This document shows positions 7,938-16,223 of a stretch of 64,000 nt of DNA, piece by piece; position 1 is the stretch's first letter, and every line of letters begins with the position of its first letter. Source of the stretch: Microlunatus soli (GTDB lineage: Bacteria > Actinomycetota > Actinomycetes > Propionibacteriales > Propionibacteriaceae); NCBI RefSeq assembly GCF_900105385.1, contig NZ_LT629772.1:1984001-2048000 (forward strand), written 5' to 3'. The notes beneath the pieces were generated by a model. That model worked only from the letters and a program-made list of their open reading frames with translations. It was not told the DNA's origin and made no database searches. Made by a program: the position numbers and the translations under genes.

Positions 7938-8543
7938 ATGGATCGACCGAGTCTTGGCAGGATGCCGACCGATCGGCGGCACGATCTGGTGCGCCGTGCA
8001 GCGGCCGAGTTCGCCGCCCAGGGCTACGAACAGGCCTCGCTGAACCGGATCATCGGCGACCTGAGGATGAGCAAGAGTTCCTTCTACTACGCCTTGAATT
8101 CCAAGGCCGATCTCTACGATCTGTGCGTCGCCGATCTCACCGCGGAAATCGCCGCGGCATCGTCATTTCCCACGCCGGCCCAATTCCGCGACTCATTCTG
8201 GGACACCGCGCACCGGATGATCGCCGACCTGGCCGTCGTCCTGCAGCGGGACCCGGCCTATCGCGACCTCGGCCGGATGCTGTATCTGCCGGATGCTCCG
8301 GTCCGGACGGCCGCGGACCCGGGTCCGTTGGCGGCCGTCCGGGGTTGGCTGACCGAGGTGCTGGCGGTCGGCCGGGCGGCCGGCACACTCCGGGCCGACC
8401 TACCGATCGACCTGCAGGCCGCGGCCACCCTGGCCCTGCTGGAGGCGTTCGACCGCTGGGGCGTCCAGCACCCGGCGTCCGCCGACGACGAGCGCGCCCT
8501 GCTGGCCGCGCAACTCGACGCCCTCCGACGCTTCCTCTGCTGA
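7938..8543 (+). CDS. TetR/AcrR-family regulator
   Basis: A 201-residue repressor-type protein. The N-terminal HTH is clear: Ala-Ala-Ala-Glu-Phe-Ala-Ala-Gln-Gly-Tyr-Glu-Gln-Ala-Ser-Leu-Asn, then Met-Ser-Lys-Ser-Ser-Phe-Tyr-Tyr-Ala-Leu. The C-terminal ligand domain is variable as usual. TACTGT lies seven bases before the ATG, suggesting a leaderless mRNA. It diverges from the flavin monooxygenase, its likely target. Confidence 0.9.
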   Translation: MDRPSLGRMPTDRRHDLVRRAAAEFAAQGYEQASLNRIIGDLRMSKSSFYYALNSKADLYDLCVADLTAEIAAASSFPTPAQFRDSFWDTAHRMIADLAVVLQRDPAYRDLGRMLYLPDAPVRTAADPGPLAAVRGWLTEVLAVGRAAGTLRADLPIDLQAAATLALLEAFDRWGVQHPASADDERALLAAQLDALRRFLC

Positions 8544-8547
8544 CTCC

Positions 8548-11172
8548 TCAGGGTCGTCCGGAACGGGGCACCGACGCGGTGATCAGGCTGCCGTCCTCAC
8601 GGCGGCCGCGGGTGGTGAACGCCTTCTCCGCATCGATCCGCGGTCCCTGACCGTCCAGCGGCACCGTGACGGCGGGCTCGCCGCAGCGGACGGTCACCGC
8701 GGTGCCGCGCACCGAGAAGCTGGCCTCGGTCCCGTTCTCCGCGACGAACTCGTATTGATCATGGGTGAGCACCGCCTTCACCCGGGTGCCGGCGAGGGTG
8801 AACCGGAAGGTCAGCGACGGCCATTCGTCGGGCAGCCGCGGATCGAAGGTGATCTTGCCGTTGTAGTCCCGCAGGCCACCGAAGCCGGAGACCAGCGCGG
8901 TCCAGACGCCCCCGGCATTGGCGACATGGACGCCGTCGCTGGCGTTGCCGTGCAGGTCGGCGAGGTCGACGAACAGCGCCTGGGTGAAGTAGTTCAGCGC
9001 CAGCTTGTGATAGCCGACCTCGGCGGCGATGATCGCCTGCACCACCCCGGACAGCGTCGAATCACCGGTGGTGATCGAGTCGTAGTACTCGAAGTCGGCC
9101 TTCTTCTCTTCCAGCGTGAAGTGATCACCCTGCAGGAACAGCGCCAACACCACGTCGGCCTGCTTCAGCACCTGGAACCGGTAGATCACCAACGGGTGGT
9201 AGTAGAGCAGCAACGGCCGACGGTCGTTGGGGGTGTTGGCCAGATCCCAGACCTCACGTTCGAGGAAGTGGGCGTCCTGCGGATGGATGCCGAGACCCTC
9301 GTCGTACGGGATGTGCATCGCCTCGGCGGCCGACGCCCACTCCTCGATCTCATCGGTCTCCAGCTTCAGCCGCAGGGCCAGCCGCTGATACTCCTGCGGT
9401 GCCCGCTCGGCGATCTCGGAGACCACCTCGGCCGCCTTGCGCAGGTTGTACCGAGCCATCACATTGGTGAACAGGTTGTCGTTGACGACGGTGGTGTATT
9501 CGTCCGGTCCGGTGACGCTGTGGATGTGGAAGGCGCCGTCGCCGTTCTCCCGCCAGAAGCCGAGGTCGGTCCACATCCGGGCGGTCTCGACCAGGATGTC
9601 GACGCCCTGTCGGTAGAGGAAGTCGTAGTCGCCGGTGGCGGCCACGTACTTCCACAGGGCATAGGAGATGTCGGCGTCGATGTGATACTGCGCGGTGCCG
9701 GCGGCGTAGTAGGCCGATGCCTCGTGGCCGTTGATCGTCCGCCACGGGAACAGTGCTCCGCGCTCGGCGAGGTCACCGGCCCGGACCCGCGCCGCATCCA
9801 GCAGGTTGTAGCGGAAGCGCATCGCACTGCGGGCCATCGACGGCGTGCTGTAGATCAGGAACGGCAGCACGTAGACCTCGGTGTCCCAGAAGTAGTGCCC
9901 GCCGTAGCCGCTGCCGGTGACGCCCTTGGCCGGGATCCCGGACTGTTCGGCCCGGCCGGCTGCCTGGGCCAGTTGGAAGAGATTCCACCGGACCGCCTGC
10001 TGCAGGCCGGGGTTGTCGGCGACCTCCACGTCGGACCGCTCCCAGAACGCGTCCAGCCAGGCCCGCTGATCGTCGTACTGCCGTTGCACTCCTTGATCAC
10101 GGGTCCGGTCCAGCGTCCGTCGGCACCGATCGACCAGCTCACGGACCGGGACGCCGCGGGAGGTGTGGTACGACACCAGCTTGGTGATCTTGATCGGCAC
10201 CCCAGGCTTGGCCTGGGCCCGGACGACCATCTTGCCCATGTCGTCCTCGGCGTCGATCAGCGCCTCGTACACGTTGTCGGTCTCGACCAGATGATCAACA
10301 CCGACCGCCAGTGTCATCTCCGAATTGGTGCAACGATAACCGAGGATGATCCGGTCGTCGCCGTGCCAGTGGCTCTGCGGCTGCAGCACCCGGCTGTCGA
10401 AGGCTTCGGCCTTGCGCGGGTCCCAGCCCTCACCCATCGCAGCGGCCTTGACGTGATACTCGTCCTTGCCGTCCTGCCGGTTGAGGATCTGCGAGGAGAC
10501 GACCACCGGGGCCGCCTCGTCCAGCATCGTGATCTCCATCTCCATCACCGCCAGATGCCTTTGGGTGAAGGAAACCATCCGACTCGACTTGACCCGCACC
10601 CGCTTGCCACCGGGCGTCCGCCAGCCGATCTCGCGGGTCAGCTTGCCGTTGCGGAAGTCCAGCGTGCGGTCGTAATCCTCAAGATCAGCAACGGACAGCA
10701 ACATCGGTTCGTCGTCGACGTAGAGCTTCATCGTCTTGGTGTCCGGGACGTTGACGATGGTCTGCCCGACCCGGGCGAAGCCGAAGGCCTCCTCGGCATG
10801 CCGGATCGGCCAGGTCTCGTGGAACCCGTTGATGAAGGTGCCGTGGGTGTGGGTCTCCCGACCCTCCTCGACGTTGCCGCGCAGCCCGAGGTAGCCGTTG
10901 CCGACGGCGAACAGTGTCTCGGTGGTACCAAGATCATCGGCGCTGTAGGAGGCTTCGGTCAGCTTCCACTCGTCGACCGGGAATCGAAGTCGATCAAGAT
11001 AGTCACGGGTCGGTTCCGGCTGATCCGGTGCGGCGCCGGGCCGGGCGTCACCGACGATCTCGGGGACGGTGGCGGCGAACTGATCGCCGACGGCCCCGCC
11101 GGGCAGGTCCCGGGCATCGGTGGTGTTGCTGTCCGGTCCGCTCGGTTCGATGAGCGTCTCAGGCGTTTCCAT
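8548..11172 (-). CDS. Glycoside hydrolase family 65 disaccharide phosphorylase
   Basis: An 874-residue enzyme of the maltose/trehalose/kojibiose phosphorylase family, which splits an alpha-glucosidic disaccharide with phosphate to give beta-glucose 1-phosphate and glucose. The block Thr-Gly-Pro-Asp-Glu-Tyr carries the general acid (Glu558 by this start). Further on, Leu-Lys-Gln-Ala-Asp-Val-Val-Leu-Ala and Gly-Asp-Ser-Thr-Leu-Ser form the phosphate-binding side. The N-terminal beta-sandwich and the small C-terminal domain are both present. The gene overlaps the upstream beta-phosphoglucomutase by 14 bases. The partner enzyme supports phosphorylase over hydrolase activity; the disaccharide is not decided by sequence. 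Confidence 0.92.
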   Translation of the reverse strand: METPETLIEPSGPDSNTTDARDLPGGAVGDQFAATVPEIVGDARPGAAPDQPEPTRDYLDRLRFPVDEWKLTEASYSADDLGTTETLFAVGNGYLGLRGNVEEGRETHTHGTFINGFHETWPIRHAEEAFGFARVGQTIVNVPDTKTMKLYVDDEPMLLSVADLEDYDRTLDFRNGKLTREIGWRTPGGKRVRVKSSRMVSFTQRHLAVMEMEITMLDEAAPVVVSSQILNRQDGKDEYHVKAAAMGEGWDPRKAEAFDSRVLQPQSHWHGDDRIILGYRCTNSEMTLAVGVDHLVETDNVYEALIDAEDDMGKMVVRAQAKPGVPIKITKLVSYHTSRGVPVRELVDRCRRTLDRTRDQGVQRQYDDQRAWLDAFWERSDVEVADNPGLQQAVRWNLFQLAQAAGRAEQSGIPAKGVTGSGYGGHYFWDTEVYVLPFLIYSTPSMARSAMRFRYNLLDAARVRAGDLAERGALFPWRTINGHEASAYYAAGTAQYHIDADISYALWKYVAATGDYDFLYRQGVDILVETARMWTDLGFWRENGDGAFHIHSVTGPDEYTTVVNDNLFTNVMARYNLRKAAEVVSEIAERAPQEYQRLALRLKLETDEIEEWASAAEAMHIPYDEGLGIHPQDAHFLEREVWDLANTPNDRRPLLLYYHPLVIYRFQVLKQADVVLALFLQGDHFTLEEKKADFEYYDSITTGDSTLSGVVQAIIAAEVGYHKLALNYFTQALFVDLADLHGNASDGVHVANAGGVWTALVSGFGGLRDYNGKITFDPRLPDEWPSLTFRFTLAGTRVKAVLTHDQYEFVAENGTEASFSVRGTAVTVRCGEPAVTVPLDGQGPRIDAEKAFTTRGRREDGSLITASVPRSGRP

Positions 11173-11899
11173 CGGTCACCAACTCTCCGAGATCGGATAC
11201 CACCAGGCCGGCACCGGATCCGGTCAACCGGTCGGCACCGACGCCACGGTCGACGCCGACCACCAGCCCGAAATCCCCCGCCTTGCCGGCGGCGACCCCG
11301 GACAACGCGTCCTCCACCACCACCGCCTTGTCGACGGCGACGCCGAGATCCTCGGCCGCCGCGACGAACGTGTCCGGTGCCGGCTTGCCCGGCAACGATC
11401 GCTCGGCGGCGACCGCGCCGTCCACGATCACGGTGAACCGGTCGATCAGACCGGCAGCCTCCAGCACCGGCCGGGCGTTGCGCGAACTCGACACCACCGC
11501 GATCGCCTTGCCCTGCTCGAGCAGCTCGTCGACCAACCGCACCGACCCCGGGTAGGCCTGCACGCCGTCGGTCCGCAACACCTCGGCGAAGGCGTCGTTC
11601 TTGCGATTGCCCAGCCCGCACACCGTCTCGGTCTCCGGTGAGTCCTCCGGCGTACCCTCCGGCAACTCGATCGACCGGGACGCGAGAAAACTGCGGACGC
11701 CGTCATAGCGCGGCTTGCCGTCGACGTAGTCGAAGTAGTCGGAGTCTGTGTAGGGCTGCTGGTCGCCCCGCTCGGCCAGGAAGGCGGTGAACATCCGTTC
11801 CCAGGCGCGCATGTGCACCTCGGCGGTCGGGGTCAGCACGCCGTCCAGGTCGAACAGCACCGCGTCGTACGGGGTGAGCGCTCCGTGCGTTGTGGTCAC
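11159..11899 (-). CDS. pgmB: HAD-superfamily beta-phosphoglucomutase
   Basis: A 246-residue HAD-IA enzyme that should convert beta-glucose 1-phosphate to glucose 6-phosphate. The nucleophile motif Asp-Leu-Asp-Gly-Val-Leu-Thr lies near residues 14-20, the Ser of motif II is in Val-Val-Ser-Ser-Ser-Arg-Asn, the Lys of Pro-Gly-Lys-Pro-Ala-Pro-Asp is motif III, and Val-Val-Glu-Asp-Ala follows. The GTG at 11899 gives the family N-terminus; longer forms would run into the start of the divergent nuclease gene. It is translated just ahead of the GH65 gene with a 14-base overlap, so the two form one catabolic operon. Confidence 0.9.
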   Translation of the reverse strand: MTTTHGALTPYDAVLFDLDGVLTPTAEVHMRAWERMFTAFLAERGDQQPYTDSDYFDYVDGKPRYDGVRSFLASRSIELPEGTPEDSPETETVCGLGNRKNDAFAEVLRTDGVQAYPGSVRLVDELLEQGKAIAVVSSSRNARPVLEAAGLIDRFTVIVDGAVAAERSLPGKPAPDTFVAAAEDLGVAVDKAVVVEDALSGVAAGKAGDFGLVVGVDRGVGADRLTGSGAGLVVSDLGELVTDGNA

Positions 11900-11993
11900 G
11901 GCAGTCAGCCTAGGGGTTGGGTCGGTGAATCTTCGACCATCGGAGGCTGAACGGCGTCCACACGCCGCCGGACCGGTGTGCCAGGCTGACCGC

Positions 11994-12965
11994 ATGCCCG
12001 ATGACCTCCTGATCGCCCGGAACCCGGAGGAAGGTTCGTCGCTGCCCTATCTGATCCGGATCCCGATCGACGGCGGTCTGGTGCTCAAGGCCCGCGAAAC
12101 CTGGCCGCGGACCTCCAAGGTCTACTGCCACCGCGCCACCGGCTGGCCGGACGACGCCGAGATCGTCGAACGACTGCCGATCCGGACGGTGAGCAAACGC
12201 GGCGCCGCCATCGATCTGGTCCTGACCCGACAGCGGGAGGCACGCTCGCAGTTCGTCCTGACCAGGGCTCGCGGTCGGGAGATGATCTTCTGGCAATCGG
12301 CCCGGACCGCCAAGCAGGCACGGCCGCAGGTGAGTCTGCCGACCGCCCGGGCACACGGTCAGGTGTTGCAGATCGTCGTCGACAGCGGCGAGAAGTATCC
12401 GTACAAGTTCAGCCATCAGCAGGCCGAGGTCCGCCGGCAACGACTGACGGTCGGTGACTACGCCGTGCTCGAGGACGACGAGATTGTCGGCACCGTCGAG
12501 CGGAAGACGGTCGCCGACCTCTCCGGCACCCTGCTCGGCGGCCGGATGGACTACCTGCTGGCCGATCTCGCTGCTCTTCCGTACGCCGCGGTCGTCGTCG
12601 AGGAGGGCTACAGCAAGGTCTTCAAGATCCCCGGCGGCCGCAGCACCTCGACCGCCGAGGCGCTCGCGGAGGCGCAGGCGCGGTTCCCCACGGTCCCGAT
12701 CCTCTTCCTGGAGAACCGGTCACTGGCACAGGAATGGGTCTACCGATGGTTCGGCGCCTGCCTGACCGAGTGGCGCACCCGGCGGGCCAACACCGGGATC
12801 GGTGCCGACATCGCCACCGCCCCGGAGGCTGTCGCACAACTCGGACCGCGGCCGCCATCGGCCTCCGAACTGCGGGTCTGGGCGCGCGCCCGAGGCATCG
12901 AGGTCCCCGATCGTGGACGCATCCCGCATACGGTCCGGGACGCCTGGTTCGCCGCCCACGGCTGA
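11994..12965 (+). CDS. ERCC4-domain nuclease with C-terminal Lsr2-like DNA-binding domain
   Basis: This 323-residue protein has an XPF/MUS81-type nuclease domain at about residues 120-250. The core Gly-Asp-Tyr, then a spacer, then Val-Glu-Arg-Lys-Thr-Val-Ala-Asp (near 155-173) matches the metal-binding GDXnERKX3D motif. The last 40 residues (Leu-Arg-Val-Trp-Ala-Arg-Ala-Arg-Gly and Asp-Arg-Gly-Arg-Ile-Pro) match the C-terminal domain of Lsr2, whose Arg-Gly-Arg binds the minor groove of AT-rich DNA. The start at 11994 gives a compact protein. It would be a structure-specific nuclease aimed at AT-rich or xenogeneic DNA, which is inference. Single gene, divergent from pgmB. Confidence 0.88.
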   Translation: MPDDLLIARNPEEGSSLPYLIRIPIDGGLVLKARETWPRTSKVYCHRATGWPDDAEIVERLPIRTVSKRGAAIDLVLTRQREARSQFVLTRARGREMIFWQSARTAKQARPQVSLPTARAHGQVLQIVVDSGEKYPYKFSHQQAEVRRQRLTVGDYAVLEDDEIVGTVERKTVADLSGTLLGGRMDYLLADLAALPYAAVVVEEGYSKVFKIPGGRSTSTAEALAEAQARFPTVPILFLENRSLAQEWVYRWFGACLTEWRTRRANTGIGADIATAPEAVAQLGPRPPSASELRVWARARGIEVPDRGRIPHTVRDAWFAAHG

Positions 12966-13124
12966 GCCTGGATCCACCAATCTGCGGCGTCGCGAGCGGC
13001 ACCAGTCGGGTGCATCGGCAAGTTGCCGTTGCGAGAGCGGTCTGGTTGACCGTTGAGCGGCGGCAACGCCGCCGATGTGCCCGGATGGGGTCACGCAGTA
13101 GCCGCAAATCGGTGGATTCAGGCT
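12965..13124. repeat. About 160-bp palindromic element, class A copy 1
   Basis: The outer arms (12965-12988 and 13101-13124) pair over 24 bases with three mismatches. The interior holds the class A core: GCGAGCGGCACCAG on the left, TGGTTGACC-TTGAGCG in the centre, CGGCAACGCCGCC and CGCAGTAG on the right. The same core is found at 39961-40119, with different outer arms. The element begins at the last base of the ERCC4 stop codon and fills the space before the convergent kinase gene. No reading frame is expected in it. Confidence 0.8.
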
Positions 13125-13147
13125 GCGACCGCAGGGCCGGTCTCAGG

Positions 13148-14146
13148 TCAGCTGCCGCCGGTCAGATCAGCGATCACCGTCCGGAGCTGATCGGTCGTTC
13201 GTGCAACGCCACGGCGGTCGCCCTCGTCGACGCCGAAGGCCAGTGAGCCGAGCGCGATCAGCACGGTGTGCAGATCGAGTCGACGCCGGAACAACGGGTC
13301 GGCGGACCTTCCATAGCCGCGCAACAGCGGTTCAAGCTCCAGCTGTGGTTCGCGCACTCTGAACACGGCGAGGTCGTGCACCGGAGCTCCCGGCAGCCAG
13401 TCGCCGAAGTCGATGATTCCGCTGACCCGCGGCAGCGCGGCATCGGCGTCGACGGTCACGAAGATGTGCTTGAGGCTGAGGTCCCCATGACTCAGGATCC
13501 AGTGGCCACAGGGAAAATCGCGGATGTAGGCATCGAGCAACTCGAACATCTCGTCGACGTCGCGGGCCGAGAAGCCGGCGGTGATGATCTTGTCCCGCTG
13601 GCCCACTCGCCCGGCACGCGCGGCTGTCATCGCCGTCACCCAGTCGCGGTCGCCGGCGACGACGATCGCATTCATCCGGGCGATCACGGTGCCGATCTCG
13701 ACGAGCAGATCATGTCGGTGCCGATGGCTGAGTCGGTCGATCACCGCGTCGAGCGGATCGCCGGCGACGGTGCGCTGCACCATGACGGGAAACTGTTCCC
13801 CGTCCACCTCAACCGTGTCGAGCAGCAGGATCTCCGGAGCCGGTACGCCGGCAGCCCGCGCGCTGTCGATCGTGGCAGCCTCCGCCGCTGCGGCCGCGGT
13901 CGATACGTCGTCGTCGAAGCGGAGGATCCGGACCACCACGTCGTGGGCGTCGGCGGTGCGGATCCGGTAGACCTCGTTGGAGTAGCCCTGCAGGATCCGT
14001 TCGGTCCGGACCGGCTCCGATCCCACCGCGCGTCGCACCAGATCGGCCAGTTCACAGGTCGGCACACTCGACCGGGACGCCTGCCATTGTGCGTACGTCC
14101 CGAGCGGCCTGCCGTCACTGCCCGGCGCCGACACCATGACTGGCAT
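13148..14146 (-). CDS. Aminoglycoside phosphotransferase (APH)-family kinase
   Basis: A 332-residue protein with the APH/choline kinase fold. The catalytic loop is Leu-Ser-His-Gly-Asp-Leu-Ser followed by Lys-His, and the Mg-binding motif is Ile-Ile-Asp-Phe-Gly-Asp-Trp. The N-terminal lobe has Gln-Gly-Tyr-Ser-Asn-Glu-Val-Tyr-Arg as nucleotide loop. Members phosphorylate small molecules or act in resistance; nothing here shows the substrate. The first 30 residues look disordered, so a slightly later start is possible. It lies 51 bases downstream of the ygfZ-like gene on the same strand. Confidence 0.85.
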   Translation of the reverse strand: MPVMVSAPGSDGRPLGTYAQWQASRSSVPTCELADLVRRAVGSEPVRTERILQGYSNEVYRIRTADAHDVVVRILRFDDDVSTAAAAAEAATIDSARAAGVPAPEILLLDTVEVDGEQFPVMVQRTVAGDPLDAVIDRLSHRHRHDLLVEIGTVIARMNAIVVAGDRDWVTAMTAARAGRVGQRDKIITAGFSARDVDEMFELLDAYIRDFPCGHWILSHGDLSLKHIFVTVDADAALPRVSGIIDFGDWLPGAPVHDLAVFRVREPQLELEPLLRGYGRSADPLFRRRLDLHTVLIALGSLAFGVDEGDRRGVARTTDQLRTVIADLTGGS

Positions 14147-14197
14147 GATGGCACGGCGGCGCTCCGGTCGCCGGCGAGGACAGCCGCCGGCGAGCCG

Positions 14198-15163
14198 TCA
14201 GCGCAGGTTGGCGCGGAAGTGGTCACCGATCTCGGGGTCGACCAGCACCTCCTGCGCTGCTGCGATGCCGTCGACGGTGAAGTCGGCGTCGACCGGTGTG
14301 TTCCGCTTGACCAGCGCCAGGCCGATCGGCCCTTCCTCGTAGTGCCGAGCCGAGCTGCCCATCCGGCCGACCTGTCGCTCGCCGAGCAACACCGGTGCTC
14401 CGATCTCGGGCAACGCCTCGGCCGAGCCGTCCAATTGCAGCCGGACCAGGCGCCGCGGCGGGCGTCCCATCGCCTGCACCCGGCCGACGGTCTCCTGGCC
14501 GGGATAGCAACCCTTGTTGAGATGAACGGCGACGCCGAGCACCCCGATCTCGTTGGGGATGGTGCGTTGATCGGTGTCGACCCCGATCTGCGGGACACCG
14601 GCCGCGATCCGGCGCGCATGGTAGGCCCAGGTGCCGGCCGTCGGGCCGGCCTGCAGTAGGTTGCCGATCCGTTCCCGCGGGACGAACAGGTCTTGCCCGC
14701 CGAGGGAGTCGGCAGCGGTCCGGACCAACAGCGTGTCGTCGGTGTCCGGCCCCGCGGCGCGCCAGACGAGGCCGTAGTCGGCCGACCGGTCGGCGACCTC
14801 GACCCGCAGCATGAAGCGCATCGAGTCCAGCCAGCCGACCAACGCACCGACTGCGCCCGGCTCGGTGTGCGCCCAGAACGTCTCGCCGTCATCGACTCCG
14901 TACAGGGTGTGTTGAATGTGGCCCTGCGCTCCGGACAGCACCAGAGCCGTGGTCCCGACACCGGGGGCGAGCTCGGTGAGGTGCTGAGTGGTGAGGGAAT
15001 GTAGCCAGCTCAACCGATCGGGGCCGCTGACGGTCAGCACTCCGCGGTGGGACAGGTCGACCAGACCACGGCCGGCGGCGATCTCCCGCTGCTCACGCAT
15101 CGGATTGCCGTAGTGCCAGGCGACGCCCTCGTCCGGGCCGGTCTCGACGAGTACCGCTGTCAT
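14198..15163 (-). CDS. ygfZ: Folate-binding protein YgfZ (GcvT-like), Fe-S cluster maintenance
   Basis: A 321-residue relative of the glycine-cleavage T-protein that helps iron-sulfur cluster enzymes through a folate-dependent step. The diagnostic motif Lys-Gly-Cys-Tyr-Pro-Gly-Gln-Glu lies near residues 216-223. The N-terminal Leu-Ser-His-Arg-Gly and Ser-Gly-Pro-Asp-Arg segments match the T-protein fold. The ATG at 15163 is chosen because the family starts about here; 26 further in-frame codons upstream show no similarity. The APH-like gene follows. Confidence 0.9.
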   Translation of the reverse strand: MTAVLVETGPDEGVAWHYGNPMREQREIAAGRGLVDLSHRGVLTVSGPDRLSWLHSLTTQHLTELAPGVGTTALVLSGAQGHIQHTLYGVDDGETFWAHTEPGAVGALVGWLDSMRFMLRVEVADRSADYGLVWRAAGPDTDDTLLVRTAADSLGGQDLFVPRERIGNLLQAGPTAGTWAYHARRIAAGVPQIGVDTDQRTIPNEIGVLGVAVHLNKGCYPGQETVGRVQAMGRPPRRLVRLQLDGSAEALPEIGAPVLLGERQVGRMGSSARHYEEGPIGLALVKRNTPVDADFTVDGIAAAQEVLVDPEIGDHFRANLR

Positions 15164-15446
15164 CGTGTCCTTCCACAACTGGTCGAATCGTCCATAGTGA
15201 TCAGCACCGCCGGGAGGAAGAATGTTCCCGATTCGGTGCACCCGCGGGAGACCGCGTCGGTCCGGCCGCTGTGTCGGCTCGGCTCGCGTTCGTCGACGCT
15301 CCCGGACCGTCCACGGTACCGTCGCCGCACGCCCAAGCCGTACGGGTCCCGAGCCCGGTCGCTGCAGCGCCCCAACCGGTCACCCGGGGCCGCCGTGCAT
15401 ATGGCTGAAGTGCGGGCGATGTACGCCGGTCCTGGATGCTCAGCCC

Positions 15447-16223
15447 ATGACCCCCGATATCGCCGCCCGCCTGGTCGGGCCGCATCCCCGCCGCGGACGC
15501 GCCATCGTCGTCGCTCTCCTGACGGCAGCACTCACCGCCGCCGGTGCGCTGACCGCTCCGTCGGCCACCGCAGTGCCGACCAGCATGGCCGGCACCGTCG
15601 CCAAGGACGGTGACGGACTGGTGATCAAGCGGGCCGCTCCGCATTCGAAGTATCACCGGATCGGCACCCTGAAGGCCGGCACCAAGGTCACCATCCTCTG
15701 CCAGACCGCCGGCGAATCGCGCAGCGGCCCGCGCGGGTCCAACAACGTGTGGGACTTCATGGTGGGCGGCTACTGGCTGCCCGACGTCGAGGTCCGCAAC
15801 GGCCACTCCCCCGGCTACGTCGTTGACCGCTGCAACGGTGTCGGCGCACCGCCGCGAGCCAACCCGTACACCGCGGACTGGGCGATCAGCCGGGCCTTCC
15901 AGCTGGTCGGCAGCACGTCCTGGGAGAACGAGTGCCTGATCTTCGCGCGGAATCGGTACGGCTGGTTGAACGGATCCGGCTGGCGCACCGCGGAGATCGG
16001 CGGGGACTACTTCGCGTCCCGCGGGATGATGCACCAGGGCGTACCTCCTCGTGGGGCGCTGGTCTGGTACCACAACTCCAGCGGGACCGGCCATGTCGCG
16101 ATCAGCCTCGGTGAGGGTCGGGTGATCGGCACCTCGGTCAACGGCCGGGTCGGCGTCGCCCTCTACACCGCCCACAGCCAGCTGCGCGGTTGGTCGAAGG
16201 CCTACTTCCCCGCAGCTTCATGA
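15447..16223 (+). CDS. Secreted SH3-like plus NlpC/P60-CHAP-like protein
   Basis: A 258-residue exported protein. Residues 15-45 hold two arginine-rich pairs and a hydrophobic stretch ending Ala-Thr-Ala, a classic signal peptide. A bacterial SH3-like region follows (Gly-Asp-Gly-Leu-Val-Ile-Lys-Arg; Gly-Thr-Leu-Lys-Ala-Gly-Thr-Lys-Val). The last 110 residues contain Glu-Asn-Glu-Cys-Leu-Ile-Phe and Gly-Thr-Gly-His-Val-Ala-Ile, a plausible Cys-His pair of a cell-wall amidase or peptidase. Its stop overlaps the start of the next gene (ATGA), so the two are translated together. The exact enzyme class is uncertain. Confidence 0.7.
   Translation: MTPDIAARLVGPHPRRGRAIVVALLTAALTAAGALTAPSATAVPTSMAGTVAKDGDGLVIKRAAPHSKYHRIGTLKAGTKVTILCQTAGESRSGPRGSNNVWDFMVGGYWLPDVEVRNGHSPGYVVDRCNGVGAPPRANPYTADWAISRAFQLVGSTSWENECLIFARNRYGWLNGSGWRTAEIGGDYFASRGMMHQGVPPRGALVWYHNSSGTGHVAISLGEGRVIGTSVNGRVGVALYTAHSQLRGWSKAYFPAAS

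Noticed and set aside
8755-11436. A 2.7-kb open frame on the plus strand, opposite the GH65 gene
   Set aside because: It is the mirror of the GH65 coding sequence at high GC; the product is rich in Arg, Gly, Val, Asp and His without any domain, and no ribosome site precedes it.
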